A DNA stretch of 64,000 nucleotides from NCBI RefSeq assembly GCF_000801105.2, contig NC_079516.1:14074001-14138000 (forward strand), given 5' to 3'. The notes below the pieces were generated by a model that was not told where the DNA came from, searched no databases, and worked only from the letters and a program-made list of their open reading frames with translations. Made by a program: the position numbers and the translations under genes. Position 1 is the first letter of the stretch. Each line of letters opens with the position of its first letter. Below, one piece after another: positions 11,610-24,607 of this stretch. Source of the DNA: Raphanus sativus (lineage: Eukaryota > Streptophyta > Magnoliopsida > Brassicales > Brassicaceae).

Positions 11610-12289
11610 CTAGATTTGATCCGCGCTTTTAAAGCGCGGAATATTTTACGATAAAAAATTTTACTAATAATTTAACAAATATTTTGGTAATTTTTAAAAA
11701 GTGTGTATTTAAAAAATATTTTTGTATTTAAATCAGTATATTTAAATTCAACCCGATTGTGATTATACCGGTTAATCCGGAGATCTGACAATTCAATTTA
11801 TGTTTTTAAAATATTCATATTAAAAATCACTAAAACCCGAGATTAACCGATTGAACTGATGGATGACCGATATGTAACTAACTGGATTAAATTGTAATAG
11901 TTACATAATTTGTAATCTTATAATCGAAATTTTAAAGTTCACTATTTTGCAATTTATGAAATTATGACGTTTCTACAAAATTTTAAAGAGAGAATGATAG
12001 ATATAACATAACTAAGATAATTATTGTATTATTTGGAAATAATGATAGTAGTATAAAAAATATATTGTTGGAAACATTGATAGTAGTATAAAGAAATATG
12101 TATATTGTTTGGAAACATTGATAGTATTATAAAGAAATAAATATATTGTTTGGAAACATGGATAGTATTATAAAGAAAGGAACATTAGTGATTTAATGTA
12201 TGTTTAACTATAAAGTATAAATGTATATTTAATTTAAAAACTTACAAAATAAATGTTAGGTCCAACACAATGTTTCTGTTTTAATAAGA
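11610..12289 (-). mobile_element. Non-autonomous Helitron (680 bp)
   Basis: On the minus strand it starts TCTTATTAAAACAGAAACA (from 12289, preceded by A) and ends with the near-perfect hairpin CCGCGCTTTAAAAGCGCGG then ATCAAATCTAG (to 11610, followed by T). Inside, at about 12033-12180, a unit of about 46-50 bp (gtttggaaacattgatagta, then ttataaagaaat) repeats about four times. Confidence 0.88.
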
Positions 12290-12680
12290 TAGATGTGTTA
12301 GCTTACTGTATAATTAGAAAGGCATTTGCCACTGACCCCTGCCTGTATATACAATTTTAGGGCCCCCAAATGTGAAAGCATGCTCATCAAATTGGTCTTC
12401 ATTCTAGCTAGAGGGCTTTGCGTTCTATTTTAGATCCCTTTCTTTTGTTATTTTTATTGGAATGTATACTTTATAAATTACTTTATCCACAGCTTGATAC
12501 TACTTTTAAGATTATGATTTTGTTTACAGAAATTTAATTGTTTTATAAACTACATTGATAATGTTAAAGGACCCCGATTTTAAAATCGCCTTAGGTCTCA
12601 ATAGACCTTCGCACGACACTAATGATATTATATACATATGTATATATATTTATTTATTGAATTAAGCGAGTATATTACTC
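12290..12680. other. Intergenic spacer
   Basis: A+T-rich DNA without recognisable genes. Confidence 0.4.
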
Positions 12681-12863
12681 TTAGTATTTGTTCTTTCTGA
12701 TCGACATTAGTCTCACATTTCTGTAGAATTTCTCTATCTTTAACGGTGTACAAGTTCCAGACATGTTTTCAATGGTAAATGTGGTAGAGGTTATTCCATT
12801 AGAAACGAAAGACAAATAAATAAACACAAGTATGAAATTAGTGGCCTTGTTAAGCCAATTCAT
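12681..12863 (-). pseudogene. Possible secreted-protein remnant (thaumatin-like N terminus?)
   Basis: A 60-codon frame begins with a convincing signal peptide (MNWLNKATNF, then a hydrophobic ILVFIYLSF stretch) followed by TTFTIEN, which resembles the mature start of thaumatin-like proteins. The sequence then loses the expected cysteine/YTVWPG pattern, and nothing downstream continues the domain. It could be a truncated, frameshifted first exon or a chance frame. Confidence 0.3.
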
Positions 12864-12891
12864 GGCTTAGCCCAAACAAGCACTAACTCAT

Positions 12892-13396
12892 ATGGGCTAC
12901 GGTATACGGCCCATCATAAGCAATAACCCTAATTTTCTCAAACGTGCTCATGCGCCTATAGATATGAAGATAAACTCTGAAGAGAAAGAACAAGAGAACA
13001 AGGGTGAACTCGACGAAGAGGTTAAAAAGAAGATTGATGAAGATGAGGCTTCGGAGAAGGTTGATATCAACATGAGTTCGAAAGAAGTTGGAAGTCTCCA
13101 AGAGACTACCAAAGAAGTGAAAGAAGAAAAGGAAGTGAACAAAAGAGGACAAGGAAGAGGTTGAAGAAGAGGAGAAAGAGAAAATTAAAGAAGAAAAATC
13201 AGGAGATGGAAACAAGAGGGAAGTCGTGAAAGGTAAGAAGGAATCTTCATCAGCCTACAGCGATGTAATAGCAAGTAAGATACAAGAGAACCCGAGGAAG
13301 AACAATTTTTTGGCTCTTGCTAGAGCTTTTCAAACCGTCATTGACTATGAACTGCTGCATCTATGTGATCTCTATAGCACAACAACAAGAAATTAA
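12892..13396 (+). pseudogene. Lys/Glu-rich acidic protein with a calmodulin-binding-like C terminus (At5g24880-like), frameshifted
   Basis: The first frame (12892-13164) is a charged Glu/Lys-rich chain ending in a stop. Shifting the frame near 13145 continues the same composition (EDKEEVEEEEKEKIKEEK) and then reads AYSDVIASKIQENPRKNN and LALARAFQTVIDYE, up to about 13355. I recall this C-terminal segment from the Arabidopsis At5g24880/At5g10660 proteins, where it resembles the plant calmodulin-binding domain. After DYE a second single-base loss shifts the expected short end into a tail that stops at 13394-13396. Two frameshifts in 500 bp and a missing N-terminal part point to a pseudogene, though sequencing indels cannot be excluded. 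It sits where the syntenic order predicts At5g24880, before the OXS3-like gene. Confidence 0.6.
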
Positions 13397-13856
13397 ACCA
13401 ACAATGTCATGTAATTCGACGTTAAATTTTTCTTTCTGTCTAATTATCATTTGCCATTGTTATAGTTGTCTCGTGAGTATGCTTTTCGAGTGAACAAAAA
13501 TACACGCACCTATGTGCCCTTTTCGAGTGAACAAAGATACACGCACCTATGTTTGAATGGCTTGGGTTCATTGTTTAAATACGCAATGACTAGAAGACTA
13601 GCTAGCTACTTTTAACTCCAAAAGATTACATTTCTATATGAAGCAAAACGTAATGTTTGATATGGGACATCTAGATGTGAGGCTGAGAGTTTGGAGTACT
13701 TATTCTTTCTTTGGATGCAAGGGTTGCTTTAAAGCATCTGCGTATATACAATAAGGCTTAGGCCTTGATTGGCAAATAATCAAGTAAACGTGTGATAAAT
13801 AAAAGTTGAATAAAGAGGAGAAAAGTGGAAATGAGAGTAAAAGTTTTCTCACGGTG
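13397..13856. other. Spacer before the LTR element
   Basis: No gene. A short segment, cttttcgagtgaacaaa followed by tacacgcacctatgt, occurs twice in tandem (about 13483-13514 and 13519-13551). Confidence 0.5.
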
Positions 13857-13897
13857 AAAGTAAAATTTTTTTTTTTTTTTTGAAAAAAGTAAAATTT
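13857..13897. repeat. T-rich micro-insertion with 12-bp direct repeats
   Basis: Copies of aaagtaaaattt at 13857-13868 and 13886-13897 flank a 17-base T run plus GAAA. Same structure as the insertion at 6155-6205. Confidence 0.65.
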
Positions 13898-13914
13898 ATA
13901 TATTACAGTACTTT

Positions 13915-14067
13915 TGTTATATACCGATATGATAGACATATTCAGTTACGATACTTATCACTTCCTTTCTTAGTGTTTATCTTATATTATAGATAACTAC
14001 ACGACTATGTATATATATGATTGCTTGGTCGACGATAATAATAAGCTTTTCCGTTTATTTCACAACA
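13915..14067 (+). repeat. 5' LTR of the Copia element
   Basis: Begins TGTTATATACCGATATGATA and ends TTTATTTCACAACA. It matches the 3' LTR at 24454-24607 base for base except for a few positions (for example gatagacat versus gatcgacat). The acttt target duplication precedes it. Confidence 0.95.
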
Positions 14068-14090
14068 CGTTATCAGCACGAGACTCTGAA
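14068..14090 (+). other. Candidate tRNA primer-binding site
   Basis: Directly after the 5' LTR lies cgttatcagcacgagac. The TATCAG core resembles the initiator-Met primer site used by many plant Copia elements, but the match is partial. Confidence 0.4.
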
Positions 14091-15674
14091 ATTCCGAGTT
14101 ATCTCAAAAATCCTAATTGACGGCGCCACTTCAAACAGCTCGTTCTCTCAAACCGTACGGATCCAGACAACGCGTAATATATCAAATTAAAGCTCTTGAC
14201 GAGACGAATCCAACGCCGTCGGCCTCGCCTATATCTGAGTCTGGACGCGCCCTCACGCTCAATTCTAAGACGCGCCGTCAAGTGACCTAAAATCCTGAAA
14301 TTCTAAAACTCATCCGACGACTTCAAACCGTTCGTTCTCTCAAACCGTTTCTAAAGCTACAAGAGGTTTTTGCTCAACCTAAGACGAGACCAGATCCTGA
14401 TCCGTTCCGGTCATGCAGTTCGCGATCCGACTTGTTCCAGCTCTCGGTGGTCCAAATCTACACTTCAAAGTTCTAAAGGTAAATTTTGAAACCCTAAAAG
14501 AACTCATAATCGAACATGGTTGATTGATAAAGGAATGACCATTAAAATTTGCAAAACCCCAAATCAAACCCTAGCAAATATTAATAGGTCCAAACCCTTC
14601 CATGAGTAAATCGAAACTCTTAAACCAAAAGTTCGATATGAGATTGTTTTACAATTAAAATCAAAACCATAATGGTTTCTGAATCTCAAAACCTCTTTGA
14701 TCTGAATGATCAAATCGAATCCTTAAACCTAGAAATCGATCAATCCCCTAAAACATAAACATGATCGGTTTCATCCAAAAATATCTAAATTTTTTTTGTG
14801 ATTCCGACTTGATTTCCTGATCTGATTGTCTAGTTAAATATTTTTAAGTTGTTCTTGATGTTTTAGAACTGCTTAGAATTGAGAATTACACAAACCCTGA
14901 TTTTTTATTATGAAATCCGATTGCAAATAGGTGATTTTCGATTGAAATTGTTAATTTTAGTCTATTTGCTAGATGATTTCCCTGATCAATGTCGAAATTG
15001 ACTTGAATCATTAGGGATTGATTGAAAATTAATAGAAATTTTCTAGATTGCTAAATTGCAAATTTTACTTTTTCTATAAATTTCTGGTTTTGTGAAAATT
15101 GATTTTTTATGGTTTCTGAAAATTTCCAAATTAGTTTTAGAATAATGGAAGTTAGAAAAATTCTAAAAAAAAATTTAGATTGATCTGATTTTTTTTAAAG
15201 TCATATAATGACTTTTTAGATCAATGGTTTCGAAAGTTTTATAAAAAAGTAAAACCTTATATTTTCGAAACCCTAAACCATATTTTCTCTCTCTAGAATC
15301 CGATTACTTTTAAATCATCTAGAATCATTTATTTGATCTGATTTATTTTTTTTAGCTCATCTTGATCATATAGACATTGATTGCTAAGGTTGCATCATGA
15401 AAACATTTTTTTTTTTTTTTTTGAGTGATCATATGAGAAAATTGGATTGCTAGATTGAATGGAAAATTGGATTGCATTGCATAAAAATCAAAGGTTGAAA
15501 GAAACCAAAGTTGCATTGCTATATTGACTAAAAGAAATAGGATTGAAATGAATAATTTTGAGGTTGAAAGAAACCAAATCACATTGCATAAATAAAAAGT
15601 TGAAAGAAACCAGAATGCATTGTTTGAATCCGATTATAAGTCAAATAATAAGACTCTAAAATCTATATTTTCAG

Positions 15675-16214
15675 ATGTCGAATTTGGATTATCCAGCCCT
15701 TAATCTCTCTGGAGATAATTATTTAAAATGGGCTATGCCACTGCAATTGTCCTGAAGATAAGAGGACTTGACAGATGTATCATCAAAGGCGAGTATGCAA
15801 CTGAAAATGAAAAATATGAGGCAGTAACAATTATTCGCCAACATCTCACTGAGGATCTCAGAGATCAGTATCTAAATATTGAGAACCCTCTAGACCTTTG
15901 GCAGAGTTAAAATCCAGATACACAATAGTGTTATTACCAAAGGCTAGGCATGAGTGGATAAATCTCAGATTTCGGGACTTAAGTCCGTAGATGAATATAA
16001 CTCAGCTCTAATCAAAATCATTTCTAAATTGAAACTATGTTGTGAAAAGGTAACAGATGAAGATTTACTGGAAAAGATATTCCTCACATCTGATCCAAGG
16101 GATCTATTGTTACAATATCCATACAGAAAAAAAGGTTTCACCACTTATACGAATTTGATCTCGTATCTATTACAAGTTGAGAAGAATAATGAGATACTAA
16201 AGCAAAACCAGTGA
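15675..16214 (+). pseudogene. Copia gag, first (left-contig) copy, broken by single-base indels
   Basis: Starts MSNLDYPALNLSGDNYLKW, typical of the gag-like N terminus of plant Copia polyproteins. Relative to the second copy it lacks single bases near 15736, 15901 and 15981 but keeps a T near 16041 that the second copy lacks. The continuous reading is therefore split between the two copies. The ATG follows directly after a TTTTCAG that could be a splice acceptor. No zinc knuckle is seen before the stop at 16212-16214. Confidence 0.8.
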
Positions 16215-19045
16215 GATGAGACTTCCTGAAGCCAATAAGGCTGGAGAGAATAAGGATGAATCCAAAGAAGCCACGTCCAGAATAATAAAAGGAGTGGCCG
16301 GCTTATACATTGCCTAAGAATCGAGATTTCGACATTCTGATTTTATGTTATATTTGTTTGTCATTTACGATTTTTTATATATATTAAGAGTTGTTTAGTT
16401 TTATATTATCATGTTTGACATGCTTGATAATTTCTTGATTGATAAATGACAAATGAAAATTTAAAAAATGAGTATAGTAATTAAAAATCATCCGACCAAA
16501 GGCATTGCCTAAAAGGGGCATAAATTATTCACCCAAATAAAAGCCTCATTTGAGTTATAAAATTTTTGAAAAATGAATGGTTTCCACATTGAACCAATGG
16601 GCAAAGGAAATATAAGTTCCTTAAGATTATAAAGTAAAAATCGCCCAAGGCATAAAAATGGTCGAGACTGTACTCCCAACTGATCTAAACTATGCTAAAA
16701 GATCAGTATGATAAAGGCAAAAGGCCTAGGTAACCAGATAGGTTGACCACGGAATTTTATACACTTTATGGTATGATGGACTAGCCATCCAGGTCTTTAA
16801 AATTGATGCAAAGATTGATATCGAAAAAAGGCACAAAAGAGTTATCCCATAGAATCTCATGTTGTGTAACATGTACACAAGGGAAATTCAATAGGCTATA
16901 ATGTTCCAAGCATCTAAAATATTTTAGCATGTTCATGAGGGGAGAAATGACACTCCCGTGGTCCATGAACAACATTAAAAATCCGAGTGACATGGTCTAT
17001 GACCATGATAGAACTTGGCCGAATTCTTTGGGATACAAAGATCACTAGCTAATGCTTGGGAACACATGTATTTACATGTAATAAAAATATGCATCAGGCC
17101 ATATAAAGTGAGCATAGATATTCCCATCTAAGAATGATAAAGGGTCATGATCCAGACATAGACCATCCTAAGAGATTATGTATAGACCACCACAATAATA
17201 TGTGCCGTCTAGGATGGAACCTCATAAGAAGATGAGATAAGATGGGAATAATGTTGGATATGAGAAATGCTTTCTCCCACGATTTTATAAGAAAACCTTG
17301 AGCCAAATATGGGTGATCAGATTAAGGCAAGGTTTACGGATTGCATGATTAAATCCGATTATCCAACATCAGGGGGAGAAAGAAATAAGCTGGTACAAGT
17401 ATAAAGAAATGGAATGGTATTAACCATCCTTGTCTTGGCAAGATCCTCGGACCAGAGAATATGATTTAAGACGTCCAAAGAAAGATCATACAAAGCTAGC
17501 CAAAAAGAATGCCAGACATATTAGACCCGAAAAGAAAAGAAAAAGAATGACTAAGTCATACCAGCTTAAGCACCACAAAATTAATGTCCTAGAAGAGACA
17601 TAATCAAGTTGCTATAGAGTCTAAAGATAACCAATATGTTCCATAAGATAAGGAACCTCGGAAATGAAAAGAAAGGTGCATAGAAATGACATATCCGAGA
17701 TCATAAGGAAACCAGACCAGACATTGAGATAAGGCTGCGCAGCTAAACATCTAAGGTACCAGACCATGTAGTTTGGACGCCAAACTGTAAGGTAAATGAA
17801 GGTTCTTAGTAAGAATGAAATCTCTAATCGATTAGTTCATGTCTGGAACACAATGGAACACTATTAAAGAAAGTGTCGACACGTAAAAGATAAAGATGCA
17901 TAAAGGAAATAGCACTTGAGTTTAAAAGATAAAAGCGAAGATCAGAACCCACGAGAATACAAATGCATTCATAGACTAAAGGAAACTTTGGGTGTTCAAA
18001 AAAAGATTCAAAGAATCTATAAAAGAGATGTGTATTGGCCATATATGAAACACCATCTGATAAGATAAACCAGTGAAAAATAGGTTTTGTGTGGAAAAGA
18101 AAATAAATCGTGAGACATGGACTAAGGTGTTCATATTCCTATTTAAAGCATTCAAGGAATGGCTTGATTACACAAGGATACTCACAGAGACCAAGGAACA
18201 GATTATAAGAGATGTACTCCTATGTGGTGCGGCTACTACAAATTCGAAAATGATAAAGGTCTGGATATAAAAAGAGAAATGTAGTAAGCAGCATGATTGA
18301 TCACTGGATAAAGATGATAAAGTATCAGAAAGATGAAAAAAAAATTCTCATAGAATAGTTTTTGTTCCTAAGCTATTCATGGACTGAAACAAGGCAGCTG
18401 CAAATGATAATGAAAGACTAAGAAATACTTAGTACAATCAGTCCATAGATCCTTATAGAGGATATTATAATTCCTTGTGTTTATGTTATATATTTAACCA
18501 ACCCAAAGAGAGGTTCAATGGTTCAATGATTTCAATGATACAAGTTATCGATTGATTTTGGACAGAATATGATGGGACTAGAAATCATAGCCGTGTGTAT
18601 GAGTTGAGATCAGCAAGCCACAATTACATGGTGTAATGTGAGATGGTCGCAGGGAAGGCAAAGAGAACCATTAATTCTCATGCCAAAGACCATCCGACTC
18701 CATACTTCCCAATCGTCCATAAGAATAACCAAAAGTAGTGTGGTGAATTGGTTCAGGCAATTATAAACCATTGCTGTACAATTAGCCAATAAATCCGAGT
18801 GTATACTTGTGAATTGATTGATGTACAACATGAATCGACCAGATCGACCAGCATATGTAATGCAGCTAAGAAAGATCGACCAGCATTATGGTAGTAACAT
18901 AAACGTGTGGTCAAATACCAAATGAAGTATATGGGACTAATGATGTCTATACATCAGTAAAGAAAGAAAGGAACCAATCATCATAAGAGTGGTCGAGGTT
19001 TATGGTCCGACCAAGTTCCACCAAAGTATAAGGTGGACCACGCCA

Positions 19046-19145
19046 NNNNNNNNNNNNNNNNNNNNNNNNNNNNNNNNNNNNNNNNNNNNNNNNNNNNNNN
19101 NNNNNNNNNNNNNNNNNNNNNNNNNNNNNNNNNNNNNNNNNNNNN
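19046..19145. other. Assembly gap (100 N)
   Basis: Exactly 100 N, the conventional placeholder for an unknown gap. It separates two near-identical 4.6-kb halves of the LTR element. Confidence 0.99.
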
Positions 19146-20418
19146 GTTCCGGTCATGCAGTTCGCGATCCGACTTGTTCCAGCTCTCGGTGGTCCAAATC
19201 TACACTTCAAAGTTCTAAAGGTAAATTTTGAAACCCTAAAAGAACTCATAATCGAACATGGTTGATTGATAAAGGAATGACCATTAAAATTTTGCAAAAC
19301 CCCAAATCAAACCCTAGCAAATATTAATAGGTCCAAACCCTTCCATGAGTAAATCGAAACTCTTAAACCAAAAGTTCGATATGAGATTGTTTTACAATTA
19401 AAATCAAAACCATAATGGTTTCTGAATCTCAAAACCTCTTTGATCTGAATGATCAAATCGAATCCTTAAACCTAGAAATCGATCAATCCCCTAAAACATA
19501 AACATGATCGGTTTCATCCAAAAATATCTAAATTTTTTTTGTGATTCCGACTTGATTTCCTGATCTGATTGTCTAGTTTAAATATTTTTAAGTTGTTCTT
19601 GATGTTTTAGAACTGCTTAGAATTGAGAATTACACAAACCCTGATTTTTTTATTATGAAATCCGATTGCAAATAGGTGATTTTCGATTGAAATTGTTAAT
19701 TTTAGTCTATTTGCTAGATGATTTCCCTGATCAATGTCGAAATTGACTTGAATCATTAGGGATTGATTGAAAATTAATAGAAATTTTCTAGATTGCTAAA
19801 TTGCAAATTTTACTTTTTCTATAAATTTCTGGTTTTGTGAAAATTGATTTTTTATGGTTTCTGAAAATTTCCAAATTAGTTTTAGAATAATGGAAGTTAG
19901 AAAAATTCTAAAAAAAAATTTAGATTGATCTGATTTTTTTTAAAGTCATATAATGACTTTTTAGATCAATGGTTTCGAAAGTTTTTATAAAAAAGTAAAA
20001 CCTTATATTTTCGAAACCCTAAACCATATTTTCTCTCTCTAGAATCCGATTACTTTTAAATCATCTAGAATCATTTATTTGATCTGATTTATTTTTTTTA
20101 GCTCATCTTGATCATATAGACATTGATTGCTAAGGTTGCATCATGAAACAATTTTTTTTTTTTTTTGAGTGATCATATGAGAAAATTGGATTGCTAGATT
20201 GAATGGAAAATTGGATTGCATTGCATAAAAATCAAAGGTTGAAAGAAACCAAAGTTGCATTGCTATATTGACTAAAAGAAATAGGATTGAAATGAATAAT
20301 TTTGAGGTTGAAAGAAACCAAATCACATTGCATAAATAAAAGGTTGAAAGAAACCAGAATGCATTGTTTGAATCCGATTATAAGTCAAATAATAAGACTC
20401 TAAAATCTATATTTTCAG

Positions 20419-20960
20419 ATGTCGAATTTGGATTATCCAGCCCTTAATCTCTCTGGAGATAATTATTTAAAATGGGCTATGACCACTGCAATTGTCCTGA
20501 AGATAAGAGGACTTGACAGATGTATCATCAAAGGCGAGTATGCAACTGAAAATGAAAAATATGAGGCAGTAACAATTATTCGCCAACATCTCACTGAGGA
20601 TCTCAGAGATCAGTATCTAAATATTGAGAACCCTCTAGACCTTTGGGCAGAGTTAAAATCCAGATACACAATAGTGTTATTACCAAAGGCTAGGCATGAG
20701 TGGATAAATCTCAGATTTCGGGACTTTAAGTCCGTAGATGAATATAACTCAGCTCTAATCAAAATCATTTCTAAATTGAAACTATGTGTGAAAAGGTAAC
20801 AGATGAAGATTTACTGGAAAAGATATTCCTCACATCTGATCCAAGGGATCTATTGTTACAATATCCATACAGAAAAAAAGGTTTCACCACTTATACGAAT
20901 TTGATCTCGTATCTATTACAAGTTGAGAAGAATAATGAGATACTAAAGCAAAACCAGTGA
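20419..20960 (+). pseudogene. Copia gag, second (right-contig) copy, one frameshift
   Basis: Open from ATG 20419 for 126 codons, then shifted at about 20788 by loss of one T compared with the first copy. The remaining codons to the TGA at 20958-20960 are intact in the shifted frame. The preserved coding sequence suggests the frameshift could be a consensus error. Confidence 0.8.
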
Positions 20961-23900
20961 GATGAGACTTCCTGAAGCCAATAAGGCTGGAGAGAATAAG
21001 GATGAATCCAAAGAAGCCACGTCCAGAATAATAAAAGGAGTGGCCGGCTTATACATTGCCTAAGAATCGAGATTTCGACATTCTGATTTTATGTTATATT
21101 TGTTTGTCATTTACGATTTTTTATATATATTAAGAGTTGTTTTAGTTTTATATTATCATGTTTGACATGCTTGATAATTTCTTGATTGATAAATGACAAA
21201 TGAAAATTTAAAAAATGAGTATAGTAATTAAAAATCATCCGACCAAAGGCATTGCCTAAAAGGGGCATAAATTATTCACCCAAATAAAAGCCTCATTTGA
21301 GTTATAAAATTTTGAAAAATGAATGGTTTCCACATTGAACCAATGGGCAAAGGAAATATAAGTTCCTTAAGATTATAAAGTAAAAATCGCCCAAGGCATA
21401 AAAATGGTCGAGACTGTACTCCCAACTGATCTAAACTATGCTAAAAGATCAGTATGATAAAGGCAAAAGGCCTAGGTAACCAGATAGGTTGACCACGGAA
21501 TTTTATACACTTTATGGTATGATTGGACTAGCCATCCAGGTCTTTAAAATTGATGCAAAGATTGATATCGAAAAAAGGCACAAAAGAGTTATCCCATAGA
21601 ATCTCATGTTGTGTAACATGTACACAAGGGAAATTCAATAGGCTATAATGTTCCAAGCATCTAAAATATTTTTAGCATGTTCATGAGGGGGAGAAATGAC
21701 ACTCCCGTGGTCCATGAACAACATTAAAAATCCGAGTGACATGGTCTATGACCATGATAGAACTTGGCCGAATTCTTTGGGATACAAAGATCACTAGCTA
21801 ATGCTTGGGAACACATGTATTTACATGTAATAAAAATATGCATCAGGCCATATAAAGTGAGCATAGATATTCCCATCTAAGAATGATAAAGGGTCATGAT
21901 CCAGACATAGACCATCCTAAGAGATTATGTATAGACCACCACAATAATATGTGCCGTCTAGGATGGAACCTCATAAGAAGATGAGATAAGATTGGGAATA
22001 AATGTTGGATATGAGAATGCTTTCTCCCACGATTTTATAAGAAACCTTGAGCCAAATATGGGTGATCAGATTAAGGCAAGGTTTACGGATTGCATGATTA
22101 AATCCGATTATCCAACATCAGGGGGAGAAAGAAATAAGCTGGTACAAGTATAAAGAAATGGAATGGTATTAACCATCCTTGTCTTGGCAAGATCCTCGGA
22201 CCAGAGAATATGATTTAAGACGTCCAAAGAAAGATCATACAAAGCTAGCCAAAAGAATGCCAGACATATTAGACCCGAAAAGAAAAGAAAAAGAATGACT
22301 AAGTCATACCAGCTTAAGCACCACAAAATTAATGTCCTAGAAGAGACATAATCAAGTTGCTATAGAGTCTAAAGATAAACCAATATGTTCCATAAGATAA
22401 GGAACCTCGGAAATGAAAAGAAAGGTGCATAGAAATGACATATCCGAGATCATAAGGGAAACCAGACCAGACATTGAGATAAGGCTGCGCAGCTAAACAT
22501 CTAAGGTACCAGACCATGTAGTTTGGGACGCCAAACTGTAAGGTAAATGAAGGTTCTTAGTAAGAATGAAATCTCTAATCGATTAGTTCATGTCTGGAAC
22601 ACAATGGAACACTATTAAAGAAGTGTCGACACGTAAAAGATAAAGATGCATAAGGAAATAGCACTTGAGTTTAAAAGATAAAAGCGAAGATCAGAACCCA
22701 CGAGAATACAAGAATGCATTCATAGACTAAAGGAAACTTTGGGTGTTCAAAAAAAGATTCAAAGAATCTATAAAAGAGATGGGTGTATTGGCCATATATA
22801 GAAACACCATCTGATAAGATAAACCAGTGAAAAATAGGTTTTGTGTGGAAAAGGAAAATAAATCGTGAGACATGGACTAAGGTGTTCATATTCCTATTTA
22901 AAGCATTCAAGGAATGGCTTGATTACACAAGGATACTCACAGAGACCAAGGAACAGATTATAAGGAGATGTACTCCTATGTGGTGGATGCTACTACAAAT
23001 TCGAAAATGATAAAGGTCTGGATATAAGAAAAGAGAAATGTAGTAAGCAGCATGATTGATCACTGGATAAAGATGATAAGAGTATCAGAAAGATGAAAAA
23101 AAAATTCTCATAGAATAGTTTTGTTCCTAAGCTATTCATGGACTGAAACAAGGCAGCTGCAAATGATAATGAAAGACTAAGGAAATACTTAGTACAATCA
23201 GTCCATAGATCCTTATAGAGGATATTATAATTCCTTGTGTTTATGTTTATATATTTAACCAACCCAAAGAGAGGTTCAATGGTTCAATGATTTCAATGAT
23301 ACAAGTTATCGATTGATTTTGGACAGAATATGATGGGACTAGAAATCATAGCCGTGTATGAGTTGAGATCAGCAAGCCACAATTACATGGTGTAATGTGA
23401 GATGGTCGCAGGGGAAGGCAAAGAGAACCATTAATTCTCATGCCAAAGACCATCCGACTCCATACTTCCCAATCGTCCATAAGAATAACCAAAAGTAGTG
23501 TGGTGAATTGGTTCAGGCAAATTATAAACCATTGCTGTACAATTAGCCAATAAATCCGAGTGTATACTTGTGAATTGATTGATGTACAACATGAATCGAC
23601 CAGATCGACCAGCATATGTAATGCAGCTAATGGAAAGATCGACCAGCATATGGTAGTAACATAAAACGTGTGGTCAAATACCAAATGAAGTATATGGGAC
23701 TAATGAATGTCTATACATCAGTAAAGAAAGAAAGGAACCAATCATCATAAGAGTGGTCGAGGTTTATGGTCCGACCAAGTTCCACCAAAGTATAAGGTGG
23801 ACCACACCATATAATTGCAGTATCATATCCGGACCATATCATTATATCAGGCTGCAATACCTTAGCCATGTATGAGTATATTGGCGTGTGATGACAAGGT

Positions 23901-24453
23901 CCATGACTTAACATGTATATTTTCAAAAACATAGCATTATCCACGACAAAATGAAAGAAGTCATGAGACATCATCCAGAGATAGTGATCAGAAGAGTCAA
24001 TAATAAAATGAAAGTGTCCACGGTATGGCAAAGCCATGAGACTAGAGGAACCGTGGGACATGAGAAGACCTGCGAGAAAGATTTAATCGCAGGATAGAGG
24101 TACATTCAAGTACTGGTCGAGTACTATCCGAGTACTAATTGAGCATCATCCATCCGACCAGAACATGAAGCCATTGTCGAGTGGTCAGCATCAAAGGAGC
24201 ATGTCTTGACCATGTCCAAATGAAGTTCCAGAAGGCCGGCGAAATTACAAAATATTACAAGAAGCTCATCGACCAGATAGGAATGCATCGTCCAAAGATC
24301 TTCAGTGATGCATTCATCAGGGGGAGTTTCATGTGTTGTACTCTTTTTCCTTATCCAAGGTTTTGTCCCACTGGATTTTCCTGGAAAGGTTTTAATGAGG
24401 CAACATCAAAAGCATGAATGAACCCTGAACCGGATGTGTCGATCAAGGGGGAA

Positions 24454-24607
24454 TGTTATATACCGATATGATCGACATATTCAGTTACGATACTTATCAC
24501 TTCCTTTCTTAGTGTTTATCTTATATTATAGATAACTACACGACTTATGTATATATATGATTGTTTGGTCAACGATAATAATAAGCTTTTCCGTTTATTT
24601 CACAACA
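24454..24607 (+). repeat. 3' LTR of the Copia element
   Basis: Preceded by the polypurine tract at 24445-24453 and followed by the acttt target duplication at 24608-24612. Starts TGTTATATACC and ends CACAACA. Confidence 0.95.

Larger units (their letters stand above)
13915..24607 (+). mobile_element. Copia-type LTR retrotransposon, degenerate, interior duplicated around a gap
   Basis: LTRs of 153-154 bp (13915-14067 and 24454-24607) start TG and end CA and differ by about four changes. The 5-bp target duplication acttt is at 13910-13914 and 24608-24612. A TATCAG-containing candidate primer-binding site follows the 5' LTR, and a polypurine tract (aagggggaa, 24445-24453) precedes the 3' LTR. 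The gag frame is recognisable (UBN2-type Copia gag). Pol is reduced to frameshifted remnants, for example an integrase-end-like stretch at about 22140-22310 with a recognisable DPRT. Bases 14404-19045 recur at 19146-23809 with almost only single-base indel differences, on either side of a 100-N gap. Subtracting one copy gives an element of about 5.95 kb. It cannot move by itself; similar LTRs suggest recent mobilisation in trans. Confidence 0.93.

Noticed and set aside
12883..13215. Ser/Phe-rich frame on the minus strand
   Set aside because: Antisense of the Glu/Lys-rich pseudogene; GAA/GAG codons read in reverse give Phe, Leu and Ser.
18989..19297. Frames running through the N gap
   Set aside because: They are bridged only by unknown bases.
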